NCBI GenBank assembly: GCA_009921625.1
Contig: RFXN01000004.1
Location: 1 to 34,129 of the forward strand
Direction: 5' to 3'
Length of the DNA stretch: 34,129 nt
DNA from: Candidatus Fonsibacter lacus
GTDB taxonomy: Bacteria > Actinomycetota > Actinomycetes > Nanopelagicales > Nanopelagicaceae
The translations under genes and the position numbers were made by a program. Shown piece by piece: positions 25,898-33,282 of this stretch (its first letter is position 1; every line of letters begins with the position of its first letter). Below the pieces are notes generated by a model. It was given only the letters and a program-made list of their open reading frames with translations, searched no databases and was not told where the DNA came from.

Positions 25898-27385
25898 GTG
25901 GAACAGCTTAAAAGTTGGATTAATGGGATTGAAGTTAGCGCCAAAAGTGGCCGCCATGGCGATGTATTTAATCCAGCCCTAGGAACTGTTTCCAAAAATG
26001 TTCAATTTGCCGACGTTGAAACTATTGATTCGGCCATTGCGAATTCGAAAAGCACTTTCGCTTCATGGAGCCAAACATCACTTACTAAGCGAACTCAAAT
26101 CCTTTTTGCCTTTCGACATTTACTAAATTCGAAGAAAGAGGATCTAGCGGCGATCATCACTTCAGAACATGGAAAAGTTCTATCTGATGCTCTTGGCGAA
26201 GTTACGCGCGGTTTGGAAGTAGTGGAATTCGCTTGTGGTATCCCACATCTATTAAAAGGTGGTTACTCGGAGGGTGTATCACAAGGCGTAGATGTTTATT
26301 CCATTCGTCAACCTCTTGGAGTATGCGCCATCATCTCACCATTCAATTTTCCTGCAATGGTTCCGATGTGGTTCTTCCCTGTTGCCATAGCTGCTGGGAA
26401 CACGGTAATCATCAAGCCAAGCGAGAAAGATCCATCTGCCGCTAATTTCATTGCAAAGCTTTGGAAAGAAGCAGGTCTGCCTGATGGAGTCTTTAACGTA
26501 GTTCATGGAGACAAAGTTGCAGTAGATCGATTGCTCGAGCACCCAGATATCGCATCAATATCTTTTGTCGGTTCTACTCAAATTGCGAAATACGTGTACG
26601 AGAATGGTACTAAACATGGTAAAAGAGTGCAGGCGCTTGGTGGCGCAAAGAATCACATGCTGGTACTCCCCGATGCAGATTTAGATTTAACCGCAGACTC
26701 TGCAATTAATGCTGGCTTTGGATCGGCTGGTGAGCGTTGCATGGCAATTTCCGCTGTGGTCGCAGTTGATCCGATAGGCGATGAGTTGGTTAAGAAAATT
26801 CAAGATCGAATGAAAAAACTTAAAACAGGGGATGGTACTAAAGGCACTGACATGGGACCGCTAGTCACCAAAGTCCATCGCGACAAAGTTGCTTCTTACG
26901 TCGAAGCGGGCATAAAAGAAGGCGCAATTCTTGTTGAAGATGGTAGAAATATTGAGATTGATGGTGTTAGCGGCGGATTTTGGTTAGGACCAACACTTTT
27001 TGATCATGTAACTTCATCAATGTCTATTTATAAAGATGAAATTTTTGGCCCAGTGCTCAGTGTGATTCGAGTGAAAAGTTATGAAGAGGGCTTGAACCTT
27101 ATAAATGCCCATCAATATGGGAATGGCACTGCGATCTTTACCAATGATGGTGGAGCTGCGCGGAAGTTCCAGAATGAAGTTCTGGTGGGAATGGTGGGAA
27201 TAAACGTGCCAATCCCAGTTCCCGTCGCTTACTACTCCTTTGGTGGCTGGAAAAATTCACTCTTTGGAGATTCTCACGCACATGGAACTGAAGGAGTTCA
27301 CTTCTTCACCCGCGGCAAAGTAGTCACTAGCCGTTGGCTTGACCCAAGCCACGGTGGAATAAATTTAGGTTTCCCACAAAATTAA
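25898..27385 (+). CDS. mmsA: Methylmalonate-semialdehyde dehydrogenase (CoA-acylating)
   Basis: MmsA oxidises methylmalonate or malonate semialdehyde to propionyl- or acetyl-CoA, at the end of valine or myo-inositol breakdown. GTG 25898 is preferred (AAGGGAAG 7 nt upstream), giving 495 residues beginning near MEQLKSWINGIEV, the normal family start; GTG 25868 would add ten. Diagnostic features are ISPFNFPAMVPMWFFP with the catalytic Asn, the catalytic Cys in SAGERCMAIS, and GGAKNHMLVLPDADLD, in which Asn replaces the Glu of ordinary aldehyde dehydrogenases, as is usual for this CoA-dependent subfamily. EIFGPVLSV is present. It faces the Zn-dependent dehydrogenase gene tail to tail with 12 bp between. 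Confidence 0.92.
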   Translation: MEQLKSWINGIEVSAKSGRHGDVFNPALGTVSKNVQFADVETIDSAIANSKSTFASWSQTSLTKRTQILFAFRHLLNSKKEDLAAIITSEHGKVLSDALGEVTRGLEVVEFACGIPHLLKGGYSEGVSQGVDVYSIRQPLGVCAIISPFNFPAMVPMWFFPVAIAAGNTVIIKPSEKDPSAANFIAKLWKEAGLPDGVFNVVHGDKVAVDRLLEHPDIASISFVGSTQIAKYVYENGTKHGKRVQALGGAKNHMLVLPDADLDLTADSAINAGFGSAGERCMAISAVVAVDPIGDELVKKIQDRMKKLKTGDGTKGTDMGPLVTKVHRDKVASYVEAGIKEGAILVEDGRNIEIDGVSGGFWLGPTLFDHVTSSMSIYKDEIFGPVLSVIRVKSYEEGLNLINAHQYGNGTAIFTNDGGAARKFQNEVLVGMVGINVPIPVPVAYYSFGGWKNSLFGDSHAHGTEGVHFFTRGKVVTSRWLDPSHGGINLGFPQN

Positions 27386-27397
27386 TTGCTATTCAAC

Positions 27398-28408
27398 CTA
27401 ACGAGTAGTGTCGACCACAATCTTGAAGGCATTCTTATCATTGAGTAGTCGGTCGAAACCTTTCGTCACGACTTCATTAAGCCCGATGACATCAGTTAAC
27501 AGCGGTTTGGTATCAATTGACTTGCCAGCAAGAAGAGCAATTGCTGCAGCAACATCGACATCCCACATATGCGCTGCAGTCCCTTGAATTCTCTTCTCAC
27601 TCAAAACAAAATTTAGTAAATGAAAACTCTCTTCTTCAGGCCTAAAGCCAACTAGAATCAAAGTGCCAGCATTTCTAATCTTCTCGAGAGATTTTGCTGT
27701 AGTGCCTTTAACTCCCGAACATTCAAGAAGCGAATCAAATTCATCATAATGCGCCCACTCTTTTTCAATCAGTGGATTTAGCGTTTCGAATCCGAGAGCA
27801 CGGCTAACTTCTTGACGCACTGGATTTGGTTCATACACAACAACTTGAGCAGCGCCAAAAGAGCGAGCAACTTGGGCAATTAATAAACCAACTGTGCCTC
27901 CACCAGTGACTGCAACTTTTGTCCCAGGAATAAAAGGAACCTTATTTAGCGCACGAACAGCAACTGACATCGGCTCTGCAAATACTGCAACATCTGCCGG
28001 TACATGCTTTGGCACTTCGACCCAACGAGTTGGATCAGTAGCCATGAACTCAGCCATGCCGCCATCACAAGTAAGCCCAATACACTCGTAACTCTTGCAG
28101 ATTCCCTCTTCATGTCTATTGCAGTAGTAGCAATTCCCGCAACCAACGATTCCATCGGGAATCACTAGCGTTCCTGGCTTCAATTTTCCAAATGGATCGT
28201 CGATAACCCGTCCAAGATATTCATGGCCGATGATCATCGGCATTCGATGTTTAGGAACAATTACTGGACCGATTAAGTACTCTTCTAAATCTGTTCCACA
28301 AATACCTACTCGTTCCATCGCAACAAGAGTGTGGCCATTAGGAACTTGAGGATTTGGTACCTCTTCAATTCTCAAGTCTTTTGGTCCATGGAATCTCGCT
28401 GCGCGCAT
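27398..28408 (-). CDS. Zinc-dependent medium-chain dehydrogenase (sorbitol/threonine dehydrogenase-like)
   Basis: This 336-residue NAD(P)-dependent alcohol or polyol dehydrogenase has catalytic zinc ligands Cys37 (GICGTD) and His62/Glu63 (GHEYLG). The structural zinc cysteines are Cys90, Cys93, Cys96 and Cys104. The Rossmann glycine motif is TGGGTVGLLIAQVA around 168-180, followed by an acidic residue in VYEPNP that would favour NAD. The family covers threonine, sorbitol, galactitol and sugar-acid dehydrogenases; the substrate cannot be fixed here. Its ATG abuts the stop of the phosphatase gene. Together with mmsA and the enolase-superfamily and GntR remnants it points to a former sugar-acid or polyol breakdown locus (inference). 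Confidence 0.9.
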   Translation of the reverse strand: MRAARFHGPKDLRIEEVPNPQVPNGHTLVAMERVGICGTDLEEYLIGPVIVPKHRMPMIIGHEYLGRVIDDPFGKLKPGTLVIPDGIVGCGNCYYCNRHEEGICKSYECIGLTCDGGMAEFMATDPTRWVEVPKHVPADVAVFAEPMSVAVRALNKVPFIPGTKVAVTGGGTVGLLIAQVARSFGAAQVVVYEPNPVRQEVSRALGFETLNPLIEKEWAHYDEFDSLLECSGVKGTTAKSLEKIRNAGTLILVGFRPEEESFHLLNFVLSEKRIQGTAAHMWDVDVAAAIALLAGKSIDTKPLLTDVIGLNEVVTKGFDRLLNDKNAFKIVVDTTR

Positions 28409-28971
28409 TATGCCCCTACCTTACTTTTGATAACTTGCAGAAGTCCCTCGACCGAATCTTTCACCATTTCTAAGACCTTTTCAAAGGCTCGCTCAGCTAA
28501 ACCATAAGGGTCCGGAACTTCTAGGCCCTTTGCCTGCTCAGACTTTGGATTGATATGGCAGAGAGTTGGATCGAATTGCCGCAAATAGAAGACCTTTCTC
28601 GCGAGGTCCAAGTTTGGCGCTAATTTCAAAACATCTCGGTAATTACTGGAATCCATTACCAATATTAAATCTCGTGAAGGAAAAAACTCTTCTGTGAACT
28701 GTTGCGCGATATGCTCATATTCATACCCTGCTTTTCGCCACGTTGCTTCAGATGAGAAATTGGGCCCTTCGCCAACATGCCATGAGCCCGTCCCTGCACT
28801 ATCAACTACAAGTTCAACAGGTTTAACTTCATGAGCGCGGTTATTTAACACAGCTGCAGCCATTGGTGATCGACATATATTCCCAAGGCAGACCATCGAA
28901 ACTCGCAATCGGCTCTTGCTTTCTAAATTCAAAGCTTCTAATTGCAGATGGACTGAATCATCAAAGTTCAT
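28408..28971 (-). CDS. Low-molecular-weight protein-tyrosine phosphatase
   Basis: This 187-residue phosphatase has the signature VCLGNICRSPMAAAVL, a C-x5-R loop with nucleophile Cys28 and Arg34, and the general-acid Asp in VPDPYG near residue 150. ILVMDSSNYRDVL is also typical. An N-terminal extension of about 22 residues precedes the usual family start; a later ATG at 28896 exists but would remove the strand before the P-loop. Start 28971 is supported by a TATCTT -10 box 7 nt upstream. In other actinobacteria such enzymes act on tyrosine-phosphorylated proteins or in polysaccharide export. No partner kinase is in the window. Confidence 0.92.
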   Translation of the reverse strand: MNFDDSVHLQLEALNLESKSRLRVSMVCLGNICRSPMAAAVLNNRAHEVKPVELVVDSAGTGSWHVGEGPNFSSEATWRKAGYEYEHIAQQFTEEFFPSRDLILVMDSSNYRDVLKLAPNLDLARKVFYLRQFDPTLCHINPKSEQAKGLEVPDPYGLAERAFEKVLEMVKDSVEGLLQVIKSKVGA

Positions 28972-28978
28972 AGAACAA

Positions 28979-28984
28979 AAGATA
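28979..28984 (-). promoter_or_regulatory. -10 box (TATCTT) of the phosphatase gene, leaderless
   Basis: TATCTT fits TANNNT and lies 7 nt before ATG 28971, in the 36-bp divergent gap shared with the tspO-like gene. Confidence 0.5.
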
Positions 28985-28995
28985 ACGTACGCTGA

Positions 28996-29001
28996 TAGAT
29001 T
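28996..29001 (+). promoter_or_regulatory. -10 box (TAGATT) of the tspO-like gene, leaderless
   Basis: TAGATT is followed by 6 nt and ATG 29008. It stands back to back with the phosphatase -10 box, 11 bp apart. Confidence 0.5.
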
Positions 29002-29007
29002 TCAGTT

Positions 29008-29181
29008 ATGGAAACATGGCGTACATTCGGTGGTGGGATAGGTGTGCTCTTGGTTCTTATCTACGCAATTGGGTCAAGTTTCTGGGTTGGAAATAATTCA
29101 AATTGGTACTACTCACTCAATCGTCCGTTTTGGCGACCGCCGAGTTGGAGCAAGCCCATCTTTAATCGAGCAGGCGAATGA
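29008..29181 (+). pseudogene. TspO/MBR-family membrane protein, truncated after 57 codons
   Basis: The frame starts at ATG 29008 with one hydrophobic helix (GGIGVLLVLIYAIGSSFWVG) followed by NWYYSLNRPFWRPPSW, the block W-Y-x-S-L-x-(K/R)-P-x-W-x-PP-x-W of TspO/MBR proteins, which bind tetrapyrroles or similar ligands. Family members are about 150-160 residues with five helices. Here the text breaks off after SKPIFNRAGE, with a stop at 29179, and sequence of a different gene follows in another frame. The 3' two thirds are gone. Promoter and start are intact, so the truncation is probably recent or an assembly join. Confidence 0.7.
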
Positions 29182-29287
29182 GCATAAAAAGGTGCTTGAC
29201 GCTATTTTGAGTAATGACGAGCGAGTATTAAATACGGTATTAGGAGAGCACATCGTCTTGAGCGTTTTAATTCGCTTGAATAAATAG
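29160..29287 (+). pseudogene. Remnant of a GntR/FadR-type regulator (C-terminal end only)
   Basis: About 42 codons ending in TAG at 29285 read SLIEQANEHKKVLDAILSND, then ERVLNTVLGEHIVLS. The pattern EHxxILDAIxxxD followed by a second EH about 20 residues later is that of the last helices of the FCD ligand-binding domain of FadR-subfamily GntR regulators. The winged-helix domain and most of FCD are absent. The piece begins at the break point with the tspO-like gene, in a different frame. Identification rests on a short motif. Confidence 0.5.
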
Positions 29288-29317
29288 GGTAAGTGGGCTG
29301 CCTCCAGAGCAGCTTAA

Positions 29318-29455
29318 GTTCATGACATCACCACAAAGCCTTGGGTTTTAGATAAGAGAGAAATGCTGGTAATTCCATCTGGACCAGGTATCGGAATCGA
29401 ATTGGATGCTGAGAAGGTTGAGAAATATAGCGGCGTTACTAATTTAATTTCTTAA
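29318..29455 (+). pseudogene. Remnant of an enolase-superfamily dehydratase (C-terminal end only)
   Basis: The frame from about 29318 to the stop at 29453 reads VHDITTKPWVLDKREMLVIP followed by SGPGIGIELDAEKVEKYSG. The ending P-x-GPGLG-(V/I)-E-(L/V)-D-x(4)-Y is characteristic of mandelate racemase/muconate-lactonizing enzyme family members such as sugar-acid dehydratases. Roughly 350 residues of barrel and cap domain are missing. With the GntR remnant, mmsA and the zinc dehydrogenase, it suggests a sugar-acid catabolic cluster that is incomplete here. The stop directly abuts the stop of the next, convergent gene. Confidence 0.6.
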
Positions 29456-30991
29456 TTAACTTTCTCGACCCGCTACGTTAAATCTTTCTATATCCTGAAG
29501 GACACTTGCTGGTTTCGCAGTCGTCCCTACTTGAGCTTTCTGAACCAGTTTTATTCGGATAGTTGGGCTGGAAAATGTGAAGTTCTTGGCGCTCAGATAA
29601 AGCCATTGACCATTCGAATCCTGACGAAGTGATTCGGTTGCGACATCTTGGACGCCGCCCTCGCTCGAGACCACAGATATTGATGCAGATAGTGGCGCAT
29701 TGGAGAATCCATAGAGGCAACGTGCAAATTCAGAGCGAAGTGCTAAATCATACGATCCTTTAAAAAGCGTTTTCCCATCCGCAAGAAAATGCGCCCCGCC
29801 AACTCGGTAATTCAAGAACGCCCCATCAAATGCAGGTGGAGTAGGTTCGTATGTAGGTGCGTTTGTCGTCACTAATCCCAAGATTCTACTTTTATCTTTG
29901 TAACAATCACTCCCTGATCCGAGTCCCAGCCCTGAGCCAAATCGCCAAATCGAGGTGACTATTTCTCCTGATTGAACCAAATTATTAAACGCTAGAAAAT
30001 CATTCATTGCATATTGTGGCCAAGAACCAAGATCAATTGTTTCCGCACTCGCAATGTCGATAGCAGCCAAGTTTGCCCGCCGTTGATTCCAATACTTAAC
30101 TAAATCTGGGTATTTTGATAAGTCACTCTTGGGAACAAAAGCGTGAATGCTAGGCACATCGATTGGGCTAGCTTCGACCCGAAGAGCATTTAGTGTCTTT
30201 GATATTGGCGTCACTTCCATTGAAACATCTTGCATTCTTCCGAAGAGAAATCCAGTTAATGAATTATCCATTCTTACGGTGAGCGCTACTTTTGTACCAG
30301 GCAAGAAATCTGTAATTGCAGCACAACTACTGTTTTCTATCCAAAGACATTGATCTTCAGGATTGCCGGAACGTAATTTTACTGGAAAAACATTTGCTGA
30401 AAAATTTCCTAGTTCAAACGAGCATAATTTTGTATCTGTGAGGCAGGCTTTATTTCGCATATTTTGAAGATCTAAGTGAACTTGGACTGCAAATTGATTA
30501 ACACCAAGTGCATTTAGAGTACTTTTTGAATTCCAAAGGCTTATTCCGCCACCAAACGGAGTGCCACGACTCTTGCTTGCGGCAAATTTAGCCGAGGGCA
30601 CTTCGTAACTAAGTGTTGCAGGTTCCAGTTTGCCATCTGCATTAGATAACTGAAGAGAATCAACACATAGCTCCCCTTCATTTAACTCACACGGTGGGAG
30701 GATAAAATTTGCAGCGATGGAATCTGCGGAGGCACAGGCAGGATCATCTACTGAAGTACATGAGATGCTGCGGGTATAAAGACCTGAAGAAGCACCTTCT
30801 GCATAGGAATAACCTGAAACCCAAGACTTTTCTCGCACACCTGGCGTAAATGCTTCAGTTGAAGAGAATCCGAGTGACGGCACTTTCGGCCACCAGGATC
30901 GTTCTACTGGAAACGCGGCATGCGCCGGGAGGATTGTTGTAACCAGAAATACAAGAGCCACAAGTGATGCGTGGAATTTTCTTGTCTTCAT
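29456..30991 (-). CDS. Secreted protein of unknown function
   Basis: This 511-residue exported protein has a signal peptide (MKTRKFHASLVALVFLVTTI, cut after PAHA near residue 26). The mature part is rich in Ser, Asn and beta-strand-like segments. It contains about ten cysteines in loosely paired positions (CTSVDDPAC, CELNEGELC, CLTDTKLC, CLWIENSSC), which suggests disulfide bonds outside the membrane. There are no recognisable catalytic motifs, no C-terminal sortase signal and no membrane anchor. It may be a cell-surface protein related in style to the propeller-like protein at 859-2193, though no sequence relation is evident. The ATG lies 6 nt after a TAATCT box, indicating a leaderless transcript. 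Confidence 0.75.
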   Translation of the reverse strand: MKTRKFHASLVALVFLVTTILPAHAAFPVERSWWPKVPSLGFSSTEAFTPGVREKSWVSGYSYAEGASSGLYTRSISCTSVDDPACASADSIAANFILPPCELNEGELCVDSLQLSNADGKLEPATLSYEVPSAKFAASKSRGTPFGGGISLWNSKSTLNALGVNQFAVQVHLDLQNMRNKACLTDTKLCSFELGNFSANVFPVKLRSGNPEDQCLWIENSSCAAITDFLPGTKVALTVRMDNSLTGFLFGRMQDVSMEVTPISKTLNALRVEASPIDVPSIHAFVPKSDLSKYPDLVKYWNQRRANLAAIDIASAETIDLGSWPQYAMNDFLAFNNLVQSGEIVTSIWRFGSGLGLGSGSDCYKDKSRILGLVTTNAPTYEPTPPAFDGAFLNYRVGGAHFLADGKTLFKGSYDLALRSEFARCLYGFSNAPLSASISVVSSEGGVQDVATESLRQDSNGQWLYLSAKNFTFSSPTIRIKLVQKAQVGTTAKPASVLQDIERFNVAGRES

Positions 30992-30997
30992 AGCGAA

Positions 30998-31003
30998 AGA
31001 TTA
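30998..31003 (-). promoter_or_regulatory. -10 box (TAATCT) of the secreted-protein gene, leaderless
   Basis: TAATCT on the minus strand is followed by 6 nt and ATG 30991. No Shine-Dalgarno sequence is present. Confidence 0.5.
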
Positions 31004-31049
31004 CATATTAATTTCATCTACGTACAAACTTAGGCAAAGTGAATATCGA

Positions 31050-31072
31050 GCCGGCCTACCGGATTCGAATTG
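31050..31072 (-). other. Possible tRNA 3'-end remnant
   Basis: Just downstream of tRNA-Thr the minus strand reads AATTCGAATCCGGTAGGCCGGC. TTCGAAT looks like a T-loop and CCGGT plus AGGCCGG like the 3' T-stem and acceptor strands of a second tRNA. The 5' T-stem and everything before it are absent, so it cannot fold as a tRNA. A short hairpin from CCGG repeats is the alternative reading. Confidence 0.3.
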
Positions 31073-31081
31073 CGCTGGTGG

Positions 31082-31153
31082 GGCCGCCTCCGGGATTTGA
31101 ACCCGGGACCTACGCATTACGAGTGCGTTGCTCTACCCCTGAGCTAAGGCGGC
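31082..31153 (-). tRNA. tRNA-Thr (anticodon CGT)
   Basis: The 72-nt gene folds fully: acceptor GCCGCCT with AGGCGGC, D-arm GCTC/GAGC, anticodon stem ACGCA/TGCGT closing the loop CTCGTAA with anticodon CGT (reads ACG), variable AGGTC, T-arm CCGGG/CCCGG around TTCAAAT. The base after the acceptor is C, followed by CCA, so the tail may be encoded. Its first 21 nt overlap the 3' end of the glyoxalase-like gene on the same strand. Confidence 0.95.
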
Positions 31154-31720
31154 AGGTTTTAATTCAGATTTAATCAAGGCGAAAGCTGATTCGAAATCTT
31201 CGCCAATCCATTCTCGAACTCGCTCTGGATCGCCAGCAATCTCAAGTTTCTCAATCTTGGCAACAGCTTTAGCCTCTTTGGAAGGATGATCATCGGTAAG
31301 CCATTCGATAAAGAATGGTAATTGTCGGTCTTCTAACGTTCCTAAAACGCCAACTTGTTTCCAATTCAAATCGCTGCCATCTGGACGGCGACGATTGCCA
31401 TCGACGCTCTCACGACCAAGTCGTTTTTCAAATGTAGAAATATCATTTACCGAAAGAACCCAAGTTAACAATCCGCCACCATCTTGCGCACGCTGTGAGA
31501 CAACTTTCCCAAAGGCAGATGCATCTGCAGCAGGATGATCCAGTGGGCAAACAATCTCGAAGTAACGTCCGCCTTGAAGGGGAAGTGTGAAATTACGGGT
31601 ACCAAAACGAGGATGAATACCGCCATCCATGAAACCTGCGCCCAAGCGCGAACCGATTCGTTGAACCTCATCGATGAGATGGTCATGTGACGCGACATAA
31701 GAGATGTGGTCTAGATGCAC
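31133..31720 (-). CDS. Glyoxalase-like (VOC family) protein overlapping tRNA-Thr
   Basis: This 195-residue protein begins at GTG 31720 with MHLDHISYVASHDHLIDEV, the typical start of the Glyoxalase_3-like VOC group, with a first metal-ligand-like His. Further blocks are FGTRNFTLPLQGGRYFEIVC and LPFFIEWLTDDHP, which match the paired beta-alpha-beta-beta-beta modules. Metal-dependent lyase or dioxygenase chemistry is common in the fold, but the substrate is unknown. The last codons run into tRNA-Thr: the tRNA starts exactly at a codon boundary, encodes AALAQG, and the TAG stop lies in the D-loop (31133-31135). RNase P processing would cut the last seven codons off the mRNA. Confidence 0.88.
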   Translation of the reverse strand: MHLDHISYVASHDHLIDEVQRIGSRLGAGFMDGGIHPRFGTRNFTLPLQGGRYFEIVCPLDHPAADASAFGKVVSQRAQDGGGLLTWVLSVNDISTFEKRLGRESVDGNRRRPDGSDLNWKQVGVLGTLEDRQLPFFIEWLTDDHPSKEAKAVAKIEKLEIAGDPERVREWIGEDFESAFALIKSELKPAALAQG

Positions 31721-31785
31721 GAGGTAAATCCTGCCCTATCCGAAGGGGTGCTCTTGACCACCTCTTTTTCCCGCTCTTCCCGCAA

Positions 31786-33282
31786 CTAAAGGGAGCAGCG
31801 GAGCGGGCGGGCGGGCAACTTTCCCGTGAGCAAAAAGATATCGACCGCGCCATCAACGCAGGTAGAGCCACGACCATGGCCGGTATGGCCATCACCATCT
31901 GCAGTAATCAGATATGCAGAGGGGAATCTGGCGGTTACCTCAGTAGCCCAGCTATATGGCGTTGCGGGGTCTCGCGTTGTGCCAATCACGACAAAATCCG
32001 GAGCGCCTTTACCGTTAAGTGGGACAGGTGGGCGGACCGGTTCGTAAGGCCAGTAATGACAAGGCAAAGTTGACCATGCGATGTACGGTCCAAAATGCGG
32101 TGCAAAGCTCGCAAAACGCTCTGCATCTGCAGCCAAACGCTTCGGGCTCGCATCATCTGTTCGATCGAGACAATTGACGATATATGCAATCTCATTTTCG
32201 TTCGATGGGTAGCGACCCTTCGCATCTCGGACAACGTAGCTATTAACCAAATCAAATAGCTTTCCGCCTTTACCTTTATAAACATCTTTCAACGCCTTAT
32301 TGAGTTCAGACCAACCGGTTTCGGAATCATAGAGTGAGGCAACCATTGCTAGAACGAGAATAGATTCGGTAGCTATCCGACCATCTTTACCGCTCAACGG
32401 TTCTTTTGCCACTAAATCTTGTAAACGCGTGATTTCATCACGAGCTTGCTCTAACGTTCCTTGAAAGAAACAATCTTTTTTACCTATACAATCGGTTAAA
32501 AATGCATCAAGAGCAATTTCAAAGCCAAGGGCCTGAGCCTTATTTAATTCATTTGCATTAAGATTTGGATCGACCACTCCATCTAGAACGAAACGGCCGA
32601 CATTCTTTGGAAACATACTGGTATAGACAAGTCCTAAATATGTGCCATAACTCTTTCCAAGAAAATTAAGTTTCTCATCACCAAGTACTTTGCGCATCAG
32701 ATCCATATCGCGCACTACATCTACAGAGCCAAGATATTTAAGGCGTTCACCTAATTTCTCTTCGCATCGAGTGGCGAGAAGTTTTGATGCCTCCTCTAAA
32801 GTCGACAAACTGAGCCCAGCTACCGGCGGTCCATTTGCTTCGATCAATTTGTCAGTTTCACTATTGGTAAGACACCGCTCTGCTGAACTACCGCCAACTC
32901 CTCGAGGATCAAAACCCACTATGTCATATGCGCTAAGGATTTTCTTGCTCACAATATATTCGGCTGCGTAACCATATTGCACACCTGATGCTCCGGGGCC
33001 ACCGGGATTTACAAAAAGCGAGCCCAACCTCTTTTTCTTATCAGTAGCTGGATATTTCACCAATGCCAACTGCATTCTCTCTCCACCAGGATTAGAATAA
33101 TTAACTGGCACTGTTACATCGGTGCAGAGAAAAGGACCGCCACATTTAACCCATGTTAACTTTTGATTTTGATATTGAGAAAAGCTCCAGCCGCCACTAC
33201 TTTGGCTTCGATAGAAAAATAACGTTGCAGCCGTGACGAGAACTGCAGTAAATGCCGCTATTTTCCGCTTATTTATGACCAT
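31786..33282 (-). CDS. Exported alpha/beta hydrolase, tripeptidyl aminopeptidase-like (TAP family)
   Basis: This 498-residue serine hydrolase has an N-terminal signal or membrane anchor (residues 8-24). The oxyanion region is LFVNPGGPGASGVQYG (about 89-104), then DIVGFDPRGVGGSS. The nucleophile is Ser211 in FLGKSYGTYLG, with Asp438 in GTTRDPATPY and a His in GDGHTGHG (466 or 469), which complete a triad. The TAP-like C-terminal domain with paired cysteines is typical of Streptomyces tripeptidyl aminopeptidases (SlpD/SlpE type), which trim peptides outside the cell. In this nutrient-poor-lineage setting it probably serves peptide uptake (inference). It begins directly after the holB stop with no gap. 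Confidence 0.92.
   Translation of the reverse strand: MVINKRKIAAFTAVLVTAATLFFYRSQSSGGWSFSQYQNQKLTWVKCGGPFLCTDVTVPVNYSNPGGERMQLALVKYPATDKKKRLGSLFVNPGGPGASGVQYGYAAEYIVSKKILSAYDIVGFDPRGVGGSSAERCLTNSETDKLIEANGPPVAGLSLSTLEEASKLLATRCEEKLGERLKYLGSVDVVRDMDLMRKVLGDEKLNFLGKSYGTYLGLVYTSMFPKNVGRFVLDGVVDPNLNANELNKAQALGFEIALDAFLTDCIGKKDCFFQGTLEQARDEITRLQDLVAKEPLSGKDGRIATESILVLAMVASLYDSETGWSELNKALKDVYKGKGGKLFDLVNSYVVRDAKGRYPSNENEIAYIVNCLDRTDDASPKRLAADAERFASFAPHFGPYIAWSTLPCHYWPYEPVRPPVPLNGKGAPDFVVIGTTRDPATPYSWATEVTARFPSAYLITADGDGHTGHGRGSTCVDGAVDIFLLTGKLPARPLRCSL

Noticed and set aside
29042-29287. Single 81-codon plus-strand gene from GTG 29042
   Set aside because: Its first half is the out-of-frame shadow of the tspO-like gene; only the second half resembles a real protein end (FCD domain).
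31687-32073. 128-codon plus-strand frame opposite the alpha/beta hydrolase
   Set aside because: It lies over the conserved catalytic His region of the hydrolase and has no independent protein features.
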